Below are positions 24,601 through 64,000 of a stretch of DNA of 64,000 nt, in pieces. Position 1 is the first letter of the stretch. Each line of letters opens with the position of its first letter. Location of the stretch: assembly GCA_964019165.1 (NCBI GenBank), contig OZ025279.1, positions 8,392,617 through 8,456,616 on the forward strand, given 5' to 3'. The stretch comes from Mastigias papua (lineage: Eukaryota; Cnidaria; Scyphozoa; Rhizostomeae; Mastigiidae). The position numbers and the translations under genes are program-made. The notes beneath the pieces are model-generated. The model did no database searches, was not told the DNA's origin, and saw only the letters and a list, made by a program, of their open reading frames with translations.

Positions 24601-27600
24601 ATTGTACAGGTACCATATTTATTGGATTAGAAGCTAACCTCTTTATAAGCCCTGTCAAGAAGGTTTCTTGATGAAGAATAAACTGTCCTTTATTATTAGC
24701 TGCACCCATAGAAACAAGCAGAGAGATACTTTGTTGAAACAAATAGAATCATCAATCTTTTCCAGAATAATTGTTGTTGCTGATGGTCATGATCGTGATT
24801 AAACTATGTTCATTTCGGCATTGAATTGCATTAGTCCATTATCATTTTAGTCAATGTGTTAGTAACCTTCTCCACTATTTTCTTTTGGGAACAGGCCACA
24901 TACATGCCAACGTTCTCATATGATTGCGGGAGCTTAGCAGCTTAGATCATTTGTAAGCTTTGAAAAGGTGTGGCTAATAGCAGCAGATCGACTATGCCAC
25001 ACCCTGTTGAAAAGAGGGTTGGAGATTGCTTGGAGAAACCTTTTTCTCATATTTTTGTTCATACTCTTAAGGAGGCAAGTCTCAAGGACAGCATCATGAG
25101 CACATATCTTGGAGGTCGGATAACTGCATCCTAGTGACGTTGGAGGACCACCATGGTTGGGTCCAACGTCACTGAAACTTTTTTTAATTCTACCCTATAG
25201 CTAGGCTAAAAAGGACGTCTCTCAGACCAAAATTTAAACGGATAGGCAGTGCAAAGAGACTGTCACTGTATTCTATCTAGAATAATCAACGCAGAAAAAC
25301 AAACTCAATCAGACACAAAAAATCTGACAAAGTAGCAAAAGTAGCATAATAAATGACAAAATATAATCCTCAAAGCAACGTTTACTGACGGGACGAAAAA
25401 TTACCGAAGGGTTCCGCAAAATTCGGGCTTGTGACAGCATCCATACCCCTTATTCGGCATGCTCCTGTTCCCATAGCACCCATTATTCAATTGGCCGGTC
25501 CATAGAAAATGCTACCTTAAAGTCGAAATTTTAGGTAGACTTCATACTAATCTTCAATATGAAAATACCATGAAATTGGTTATAATAGGGCCTTTTACGT
25601 ACAGAAGATTAAACTGCGGGAGGTTTTCTCTGATTTGGTGGTTGTGTACGGGAGGTTACCGCTAAGCGAAAAGAACGGGAGACTCACGTACTTTGCGGGA
25701 GTGTTGGCGTGTATAAGGTCACTTCATTGTGAAGTCCGTGAAGCACCCGTGTAAATTTGCCTATGAGTGCATTTGTGACGGCAAGGGTGGTCACCCCGTC
25801 AGACGTAGAGCATTGATCATTGTGAAATTTTTCACACATGAGTATAGTTGGAAGTAATCCTAAATATTCCCTAGGTGAATATTTTACAAAGGACGTTGTC
25901 AATCAAGTAGACTTGGCACCATCAATTGCTGCTATGTTTGATTCTAATATTCCTGAAAACAGGTATGTTGGTGTCATAGAGTAACATGCTTAATTGTTCA
26001 TTAGATATTACAAACATTTCTCAGAAATCAGTTTTTCTAATTGGTTTGAATATTACATCAATTACGATATTGATTGTTATATCAACAAGTTGTGACCCAA
26101 GATTGTGAATTGGTTTGTCTAAGTGTATGTGTTTAGCTAGGGTACCTTTTAAGAATTTTCCACTAGCGGGCCGGACAGTTTAGAGAGCCTCAGATGTTTT
26201 ATGGTATAACTTTACTTGATAGACATAAACATTCAATAGTAAATTTTGCTTTTTTCATACTCAATAGATAGCTTTTCATTTGCAGTGGTAATTAGTGATT
26301 TGCAGAGATTTTGTTCTAGCTAGCAACATCAATAAGCTTGCTTTGTTTACACAGGAAAGTGAAAAGGGCTCCATTTTGACTAAGGCCATTGGAGCAAAAG
26401 TTCTAGATTTTTTCAACTACTTGGACAAGCTAAAGGGCCTACTGTGGCAAACGTCCCTGTAGTTAGTAGGTTGAATACCACCCTCTGTTTCGCCTATATC
26501 TCACTGGATTTACTCGTTGTATTTCCAACTCATTTTATTAGAGTTTTGTTTATCAATTTTATAATAGCTACTTCAAGTCCTAAGTTGATATATATTCTGT
26601 GCCACTATAACATGTCATTAAACAGTTTAATTCGCATTTTTCTCATTTCAAGTGTTGGAGCTGTCATTGTGGACCTTTTTAAGTTTCAATCAGTTGAAGT
26701 TAGAAAAGATCTGTTAATTAAAAACATCTGCCAAATATCAAAGCAATCATCTTCAGGTGTTAGTGCACCTCTTACTACCTACTGCAATGCGAGCAAAGCA
26801 AGTTTACAAAATTACTCAATGCAGTTCTTATCAGGAATACTTAAAGATTCAAGTCTCCATCTTCAGAAACAATCCACTGGATATGAAATCGAAAGGATGA
26901 ATATTGGCTTATTTTCACTTTACTTGTCATTTATTTCCGCCATGATACCATTGGGAACTTGTGCGTGTGGTGCACTGGATCTTTGGTATGGCCTAGTGGT
27001 ATTGCTTCACTCACTCCTGATCACATCGACAAGTTACATAGAAGAGGAACATCAGTTTTGGTACTTTGCCATTACAACATCATTTTTCATTATTTTCCTA
27101 TCAGATCAGCGTACTTTGCTCAACATTATGCCCAGAGGCCAAAAGCTGAGTATGACAGAACTAGCACTATGTTGCAAACACGCTGCTCCGTACTTTTCTG
27201 TCATGGTACTTTTCCGAATCATCAGAGCTTGGAATCAGACTGGAATAAAATGGCTAAGTCAAAAGGATATTTCTTCTTCTCTATTGCTCAGAGATAATAG
27301 AACACCATTGATTCTATTGATATTTATTTCGTTGGCACTGATATTATACCTTTTCTTTTGGAAGGCGTCTAAATTTTACAGAACAGTTTCTGCAGTCGCA
27401 ATACTGCTCGTTTTCATCCACAAAATAATAGCTCTTAAGGGGTCCATTGTCTGGCCATTTTCAATTAACGGAGTTGCAGAGGCTAGGGTTGTTTTTGCTG
27501 TGTGTCTAATAATGCTATTAAAATCTGCTACATCAAATCGTGTGGATGTATGGAAACGATTGAGGCCCATTACTGCACTGTCCAGCCTTCTTAGCAATAG

Positions 27601-29378
27601 CTCGTATATTGGAGACAACGCAAAATTACAAAATACCGAGAGATTGACAGATTTTCAGGAATCAAATGATTGTGTTACGCGCAAATCAGTTGAAAAAGTA
27701 GAATACAGTGGAGGAGGTCCATTTCATGCTTTCCTTCTGCTTTATATAATACTACAACGTCCTCACAACATCGTGTGGTTATGCTTAGTACTAATTATGG
27801 AGAGAGTGATAACTCGCATTACTTGTCAAAGGTAAGAGCTTCCTGTTCTTGTTAAGTTGTATATTATATACCCGTTTACTTTCGTTGCATCATTTGCCAC
27901 AATGGGATGAGCCTGTTTTGTTCCCTGGGCGGGTGGATGCTCCTTTTGTGTAACATTGTGACTGAACTGGTGTTTTGAGGTGGATTTCCATTTTAGGCAT
28001 CTCTTGTAACGAAGCTTTCAGAATGAAGATCGAATGTTAAATAGTCGTGCTGCCATAAAAATGCTCAGCAGAAATTACTCAGTGTAGTAAAAATTTGATG
28101 ATCTGAAACACTGTGTTGGACTAGATGAAGATATATCATTAATTCATTGTATAACTCTTTTTTAGGTTTATAAGCCCTCATGTAGAGGTGTCTTTAGTTA
28201 TTTTACATTACTCTTTGGGCAAAGCCTCCTTCCATGCACAAGGACATTCGAATTCTCTTGCAAGTGTAGATATTTCAGCTGCTTTTGTTGGTTTCAACCA
28301 CTATTCAACACTGTTATCTGGTTTTTTGACATCCATTGCAACATATGGCTCTCATGTCTTCTGGTATTTGAGTCTCAAGCGATTCAAACAAAAAACCTGG
28401 TGAGTACTGGCAAGAGGAACTTTACTAATTTTTTTCCATTCAATCATAAGATTATTGCTTCTTGCAAAAAAGTCAAACTGAGGTAAATTCAAATTGTCCA
28501 TCATTTCCATATCTTTGTAAAAACCAACTGGGTTGAAATCACAGCCATTTAAAAAAAATTTTTGTTATAACCGTTGGTACACCGCCAGATGTGAGATCCC
28601 TTACGTTATTTACATCATTAAATCTTCTCCAAATCCTTCACTAGTTAACTACGCTTCGCGTATGTTTTCTTATTTTCATAAGCCAAATTCATTCCTTACT
28701 ATTTGCAATTAAAAAGCATAAGATGTCAAAAAGCCTAAGATGTCAAAAAACTTAAGATGTCATGTAGATAAGTAGAGAAGTGGGGGGATGGATGGATGAA
28801 ATAGTTATGGGATTGCTGAGGGGCTGTTAAAGAGAATAGAATCACATAGCAGTAAGGTTTTTACATTCCCAACTATTTCAACAACATAGCTCTACTCGTA
28901 AGCTGATATAATTTGGTGTTTTACAAAGTTTTTAGATGAACTGACTAAAAAATATTTTGAACATTCTCGTGATGAAAGCGTAGCTGATGTGTTGTGCACT
29001 ATTTGCATTCAATTTTAACGGTTTGCAGGAGAAATAAAGAAGAGAGAAGCGGGATGTCTAAATTCTCAAAGACCCCCTCCCTCTTTACAAAGTCTAAAAA
29101 GTCTTAAACTCGTCGTACATCCCTCCCCCTCTTTGCCGACACCATATATGTATGGTCTTTTACCGTAATATTCTCTCTTTTACAGGACAGAAACCAAAGA
29201 CAAGGAGTGGACCGTACGATATATATACAATGCAATTCTATCGCTGGAAAGTATTGTCTTATGTTCAATGACTTATCTTAACTTATATCACCCGTTCATT
29301 TGGACAGTTTTTGCCTCAAAATTCTTATTCCTTCTAACCTTCCGTGCTTTCATGTCAATCATCATTCTTATCGATTAG
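21699..29378 (+). CDS. PIGG: PIGG, GPI ethanolamine-phosphate transferase 2 (with a damaged exon 6 start)
   Basis: ER multipass enzyme that adds ethanolamine phosphate to the second mannose of GPI precursors, in complex with PIGF. Exons: 21699-21988, 22800-22848, 23358-23567, 24200-24530, 25875-25962, about 26306-27831, 28166-28399, 29186-29378; about 970 residues, close to the family length. An N-terminal membrane anchor (about residues 4-25) is followed by the alkaline-phosphatase-like domain: VVDALREDFVF (metal-binding Asp), PPTVTLPRIK, VTGTVPGFIDVI, FLGLDHIGHTAGP and LTSDHGMNDAGSHGG. The C-terminal multi-membrane part includes EEEHQFWYF, SVDISAAFVGFN and FIWTVFASKFLF. All junctions keep phase except near 26285-26462: the segment after exon 5 is short, and the frame of exon 6 must shift once before the long membrane frame. 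That may be an assembly error or real damage. Confidence 0.88.
22875..23050 (-). pseudogene. Penelope-like element reverse-transcriptase fragment in PIGG intron 2
   Basis: The minus-strand translation reads TKEAIPYGQALRIRRICSDE, then MFRKKSEELVSWLEKR. This matches in order the segment [20 protein letters not shown] ... WLKDRG of the intact element at 34.7-37.0 kb, just after its RT domain. It is a separate, older and more diverged copy, antisense to PIGG, and no other domain remains. Confidence 0.8.
23568..24199. other. PIGG intron 3
   Basis: No gene. Around 23640-23900 lie CCCC-rich blocks (CCCCCCCCAATG, ACTCCCACCTC, AACCCCTCTCAC). Their spacing recalls the element at 10179-10489, so this may be a degraded relative. 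No inverted ends are clear. Confidence 0.35.
24531..25874. other. PIGG intron 4
   Basis: 1.3 kb without recognised genes or ordered repeats. Short chance frames only. Confidence 0.5.
26285..26462 (+). other. Frame-disrupted segment of PIGG
   Basis: From the acceptor at 26304-26305, a frame running from 26306 gives a PIGG-like helix (ending FFNYLDKLKGLLWQ) and then a stop at 26462. The following membrane frame is open from before 26444 to 27831 in another register. Family alignment runs through without a gap if one base is missing near the AAAGGG run at 26432-26437. The conserved N-S-x-G segment expected at the start is also not readable, because the stretch after the AG at 26283-26284 hits stops in the expected frame. 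Confidence 0.7.
28710..28763. repeat. 17-bp tandem repeat, three copies
   Basis: Three adjacent variants of AAAAAGCATAAGATGTC in PIGG intron 7 (28400-29185). The rest of that intron is unremarkable. Confidence 0.7.
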
Positions 29379-29879
29379 CTTAGCTCGATAGCATTCAGAA
29401 TGCACAGTATTTTACATAATACACCATAAATATATCGCCTCATTTATTTCCTAAATCGAAACTGTCGATCCTTATTCGACCCTTCGTGCCTTAATAACGT
29501 CGAAAGAAAACGTTCTATTATGCTAAACAATGTTCCACTTTTCATGTAATAGTAGAAATATTACTCTAACGTTCACCATACTGATTATCAAGGAACCTGC
29601 AAACACTGTTTAGACAATAGCATCAGTTACAGTAGATGAGCTGGCAATAATTATTCTACTTTAAATCTTACACACATCCTGGAATAAGGTTTCCATTGTT
29701 TATCTTCATATGCAAATGAAAAAGTACAAGCATAAATACCCCATGAAAATTCCAATGAGAAATGTGCGCAATTTATCATAATCTATGGCGTTTGCTTCAT
29801 GAAAACATTAGATTTCCCATCAATTCACCAAATGAATTACTAGGTGGCTGCCTGGAAGAATAGTTTATCAAACAACTTC
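29379..29879. other. Convergent intergenic gap PIGG / RCL1
   Basis: About 500 bp between the PIGG stop and the RCL1 3' end. It holds both 3' UTR ends. No AATAAA is present on the plus strand for PIGG; a CATAAA near 29425 is the nearest variant. Confidence 0.5.
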
Positions 29880-29885
29880 TTTATT
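29880..29885 (-). terminator. RCL1 poly(A) signal
   Basis: On the minus strand AATAAA lies 21 nt past the RCL1 stop codon (29906-29908), a very short 3' UTR distance but a canonical signal. Confidence 0.6.
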
Positions 29886-29905
29886 ACCTTGTTTTATATT
29901 AAGTT

Positions 29906-40903
<10,998 letters not shown>

Positions 40904-40937
40904 TTTGATGTTTCAGACTTGAGCCTGCGGACTTGAG

Positions 40938-40943
40938 CACGTG
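40938..40943. promoter_or_regulatory. E-box CACGTG upstream of RCL1
   Basis: CACGTG lies 35 bp before the RCL1 start codon. In animals Myc-type factors bind this palindrome at ribosome-biogenesis genes. A six-base site can occur by chance, so this is weak. Confidence 0.3.
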
Positions 40944-41129
40944 ATAAAAATTTTAAACAAGAACCTATTATGTGTCAGCCTCATAAACACCGGGTGCATG
41001 ATTAGGAGGTAGATTTTGGCGGCAGGAGTGAAAGCAGAAAGTCTACGTAGGAAATTATAGCCTTAAAACTGGGGGGAAATGACAGGCATATAACAGTTTA
41101 ATATATCAAGGTAATTATGTGAAGCCACA

Positions 41130-41420
41130 TTAATCTCGCAAATGGCAGTGTCTTATTTCGGAAGGAGTAGTTTGTCCATTTTGTTCACTCACGGGTTCAC
41201 TCAGGGAAGGAGTAGCATTGATTTGCTCCTTCAGGTATAGAGAGCAATCAAGTTCTACACCAAGGTATCTTTTTTGCTGCGCAAATTGTATCTCATGCTC
41301 ACTAATTTTCAACTCTAAATGTACATTCTGCTGCTTAAGAATGGTATGCCTTGATTTTGTAGTTACTAACACTGCGTGAGTTTTAGCTACACTTATAGAA
41401 AGTTTTTTTTTACTTTAAAA
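41130..41420 (-). mobile_element. LINE reverse-transcriptase fragment
   Basis: The minus-strand translation has a T-K-S-R-H segment, then ISEHEIQFAQQKRYLGVELD and C-S-L-Y-L-K-E-Q-I. This is the thumb-region motif Y-L-G-V-x-L-D-x-x-L-x-x-x-x-H/Q-I of non-LTR reverse transcriptases. Short, broken on both sides. Confidence 0.65.
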
Positions 41421-42439
41421 CCAAGACTTCAAGTCAACTTAAGTAATTTTTAATGCCTCATTGAGCCAAGTCATATCCTTAGACTGGAAAGAAACAGTGG
41501 TAGAAGTCATAGAAGTAAAAGACTACATGGTAGAAAATGTATTAGAAGAAATGACAAAGCCCAATTGAAGTACCACTGTTGAATGATGCCAAAAAGCTAT
41601 CAAATGGTTGTTGATAGGTAAGGAAAGAATCATGCTTTGTGAGTATATAAATCAATGATCATTTAACATACAAGCCGGTGGGGAAATTCCCAAGCAGGCC
41701 CTTAAATCCCCCCAATAGTTGCTATACAGGTCTCAACAAACGAGTGCCCTTTCTATAAAGGTGTGTTGAAAATTAACTCTGAATACTCCCCGTACAATGC
41801 CTATGTATCAAATTGCTTTTCTTCTTTCGTCGCATTACTTTCAGTCAATGTCCATTCAATTTTCTTGCACTACAGGAAAGTCAGGTAGTTAAATCCACGT
41901 CCCTTGCTGCAGCGTCCTTTATCATCAATTCCCTTGTAGTGAAAGCTCCTTTAAAAGTCCTCTGGTATATACAGTGGTGTAATCGACAATAGGCTGAAGT
42001 TAGCGCAATTTCTAAGGGCCTCCGAGCTCTTTGAGACCCCAAGGGGGCCCGTTCCAAGTTTTTAAGGGGCAGGCTTTTAAATTCGTTAATGTAGATGGAC
42101 ATTTAGCAGACTGATATCCCTCAGTTTAATAATTGCTTATTGCTTCTTTGCCCTCTTATTCATAAAAGTCCTTACTCGTTAGTTTTGGTCTAGGTTTGGC
42201 AAAGAAATTTTGTGCTTGAAAAAGCGCTAAAATATGCCTAAGTGCTCCAAGCCATTGTTTTCCACCACGTTCTATAAAGTGCACTTGACGTAAGTGCAAG
42301 ATATCAAGAGCACCCCCCTCCCCGCAAGATATCAAGAGCGTCCCCCTCCCCTACCTCTTGCACGCAAACACAAGCATTTCAAGGAGCTCCCTTTTCTCCA
42401 ATTTGTGCGTAGGTACTATATGACAGGGGTAGGTTTATC

Positions 42440-42740
42440 AATAGATCGGAGATACCTAGCTATTCAACAAGGAATTATATTGGTATTGACATTCAAAGGC
42501 GAAATCTGGAATTCTCAAATAAAAGTTTCTTTTGCTCTGGTGTCAAAACATGGAATGAAATTTCAAGGACTATCGGGATGGGCTCCATAATCTCTTTGTT
42601 CAAAAGAAATTTGATGGAATTCCTACAAAGTTGTTAGATTCCCAAGGCACAATCCCTTGATGGAACAACGTTTTGGTTTTGTTACATCAAAGAGTTTATT
42701 TACTGTAATAGTTATTTATTTATTTATTTATTTATACTGA
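42440..42740 (+). mobile_element. LINE 3' end with (TTTA)n tail
   Basis: One frame reads CSGVKTWNEISRTIG ... SIISLFKRNLMEFLQS, the typical C-terminus of a jockey/CR1-type ORF2. It is followed by a short 3' UTR and TTATTTATTTATTTAT at 42713-42736. The upstream part is degraded. Confidence 0.6.
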
Positions 42741-44896
42741 TAGGGTATTCATGGGTTAAGAAGTGTAAATATAAATGTAAAAGTGTAAAACGATTAACCT
42801 TCAAAGTTCAGTGGCGACGGCAATAACAAGAAAGTAGAGAAACAAGAGTCAAAAAGTGGAAATATTTTTTAGTGGCACATTTTCTGAGCCACGCCGTGTT
42901 CGTTTACCTGAAATTTAATTATTTCAGTTGGCTATACGCGCTATAATTCCAAACTGTTACTTTCAGATCTAATCAATTTCATATAGCTTCATCTCAATGA
43001 CCACCTTTGGGTAAATTTGAGGGCAAGTCCACCCATTTTATCAGTGGTTCTACCACAGGTAATAAATGCTTAACACTATAAGGTACAATAAGATTGATAG
43101 ATTTGCGTCACTACAACCAAGTGGCATTTTGTAAACTTAACCGTTAACTCACCCCTGTTTCTGCGTATAATCCAATCTCTTTTATGTCCTACTCAAGAAG
43201 ATTTTGGCGTAGACGAAACTACGAAATTCATGCTGGGGGTCGCAGAAAATATCGTGTACGAAAAATTTTCGGCGCCCGCTGAACGCCAAGTTCACTCTGG
43301 ATTTCGGAGTAAATATGTTTATAGGCAACGGTTTCTCTTGGCAGCAGCTAAAAGTTGTACAGTGTACACCAACTTGCAAGTGATTCATGCAGTTTGATTC
43401 ATTCGTCTCATAAAGCTTTAGTAGATAAAAGAGTAAATCCTCTTGCTCTGTTTTAGAAGGCCCTAGCTTCGCATGCTTCAACTAGACCACTCTAAATAAA
43501 CCTTGACCCGTGAATAATCTGAAGTACATTCCACTTTTAGCAGAACTCACGCGAAACACAACAGTTCAATGGAAAAGCAGCCAGCCAACCTTTCCAACTG
43601 AAATTCAAGCAAATTTGTGTATTTGATTAATAATGGAGCAATATTCAATCGCTAAAGATTTCCGGTACGATTTATTTTGTTTCTAAATCTGACAAAATAG
43701 GATACTTTCTCTTTAGAAGGTATAAACTGTGTCCCCAATTGTTGTTGACTAGAGCCATGTCCTAAAACACCCCTAGTTGCGCACCTGGTACATGTGTCGC
43801 CATGAAAGACCCTGCTCCTCCATTGTGTCCTAGCTGATAGTACGAGGGTTGAAGAAAGTATGGCATTAATTCAAATAAACAATTATTTACTTTCTATATA
43901 AATTGCACTCAATGCATGAGCTAAGTTGTTATTGGACAATCTCCAGTGTGCTCGTTACCCAATGTGCAAAGTAGACAAGTGCTGGATTGGCAGTTGTTTA
44001 ATGTGTGCCTCATATAAAGTCAAGTCTGCATTCATATCAAACTAATGGTCTAGCTTAGGTTAATTAGAAGTTAAACATGTGCTCAAGCCATTTTGAATTG
44101 CTGCAACTAATGCTTTTCCTTCGCTAGACATGACCAATTGCAAGACTTCGTTGAAAGTCAAATATTTGAAAATAGAAATATGAAAAATAAAAATAAAAGT
44201 AACCCATTGGCTCACTCCTCAAAGATTGTACAAGATAGCTTTTCTCGAACCATTCCCAAATAAAGACTTAAGTTACGCGCATCATGAGCCAATGCCATTG
44301 CTTTCGAATAGTGGAAAGGGATAACAAATCTTTTACCCGGGAGATATGACTGTCAATGCCAAATAACAGGGTGTAGTGGAATGCACTATTGCCCAACAGA
44401 TATATCCAGAATGCACTTTTCTTTTGAAACCAACTGGGAGTTGCAAAGCTATAGCCCTGTGTCGGCATAGACCAATTTGGTAAATCCTCTGTAATCTATT
44501 GTTAAGCTGAGATAGAACTATATATTCCTTTGATGAGCTCATGGATTAGGAATAGAGTATAATACTGTAGCTTGCAACATACAAACGCATCAAGAACCAT
44601 AACACTAGCTATTTTTCACAACCCCGTGTTTGCGGAGATTTCATTTCCTCACCCACAGTAAGTTAAGTGTGTTACACAAACTTTTGACCAGTCTTGGTGT
44701 TGTTGTTGCACCAACTTGTAGGATGACTTGTAGCAAATGGGCAGGTCCTACAACATTGAGCAGTGATATAACCTTGACTCTGCAGAAAGTTGGCGAGGGA
44801 AACTTCTTTTGTCAATGATAAATACTTTGCTGGTATTGTAAACGTATTTTCCTTTACAGGCAGTGTCTGATGGCAGCACAGGCATACTACTAGCTT

Positions 44897-63701
<18,805 letters not shown>

Positions 63702-64000
63702 GTAGATGGTTGTCTAGTGTCTTCTCGTTCGTTATTAATTTCCCTTTGTATCAACATTTTTGTCACGTGCTTCTCCTGCCTGCTGCTCTGTTACTAGTTC
63801 CTTGAAACTCTTGCTTTGCAAATAATCTGGTCAAATCGTTGTTAGTGGTGGAATGGCACCTAAAACCAGGTTATTATTGGATGCATTGTATTAATATTCT
63901 GTTGGTATTACAGCACTTCACTATTACTAGAAAAGGTGGGAACATTCTCTAGGCATACTTAAGAGCTTTCTGCGTCTGACATTCGCCAGAGTGTGAAACG
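63702..64000. other. Start of AGL intron 20
   Basis: After the donor GTAGAT the remaining 299 bp show no further AGL exon. The exon encoding the next part of the glucosidase domain must lie past the window. Confidence 0.6.

Larger units (their letters stand above)
40944..44859. other. Intergenic region between divergent RCL1 and AGL
   Basis: About 3.9 kb, holding two LINE relics (41130-41420 minus and 42440-42740 plus). An AGL 5' UTR exon probably lies here, because the first coding exon begins after a clear acceptor at 44858-44859. I could not place that exon. A 99-codon frame at 43182-43481 (minus) is not recognisable. Confidence 0.5.

Noticed and set aside
43182..43481. 99-codon minus-strand frame between RCL1 and AGL
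   Set aside because: Not recognised and isolated; treated as chance, though an unannotated exon cannot be excluded.

Overview
The window comes from an intron-rich, AT-rich animal nuclear genome. It carries four conserved housekeeping genes whose exons can be joined with consistent splice phases: NASP (+), PIGG (+), RCL1 (-) and AGL (+, cut by the right edge). Intron sizes, (TA)n arrays, Penelope-like, BEL/Pao and LINE relics, and tRNA-derived SINEs point to a non-vertebrate metazoan, perhaps a sponge or cnidarian. The species cannot be fixed from the sequence alone.

Layout. 1-2.6 kb: decayed BEL/Pao LTR retrotransposon on the minus strand. 4.88-5.26 kb: tRNA-derived SINE with 14-bp target-site duplications. 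6.0-19.5 kb: NASP, a histone H3 chaperone, 13 exons, with an E2F-type site and an E-box just upstream of its ATG. 21.7-29.4 kb: PIGG, GPI ethanolamine-phosphate transferase 2, 8 visible exons, with a damaged stretch at the start of exon 6. 29.9-40.9 kb: RCL1 on the minus strand, 9 exons, convergent with PIGG. Its intron 3 holds an essentially intact Penelope-like element (RT plus GIY-YIG endonuclease) on the opposite strand between (TA)n tracts. 41-44.8 kb: intergenic DNA with LINE relics. 44.9 kb to the end: AGL, glycogen debranching enzyme, 20 coding exons covering about 1303 codons. The C-terminal part lies beyond the window.

The four host genes are functionally unrelated: histone supply, GPI-anchor synthesis in the ER, 18S rRNA processing and glycogen breakdown. 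Nothing suggests a co-regulated cluster. The unusual content is in splicing and mobile DNA. There are two candidate U12-type introns (GT-AG in NASP, AT-AG in RCL1), one GC-AG intron in AGL, several non-autonomous inverted-repeat elements, a hammerhead-like motif downstream of the Penelope-like ORF, and a frameshift in PIGG. I found no CRISPR array, operon, or candidate for a wholly new multi-gene system.
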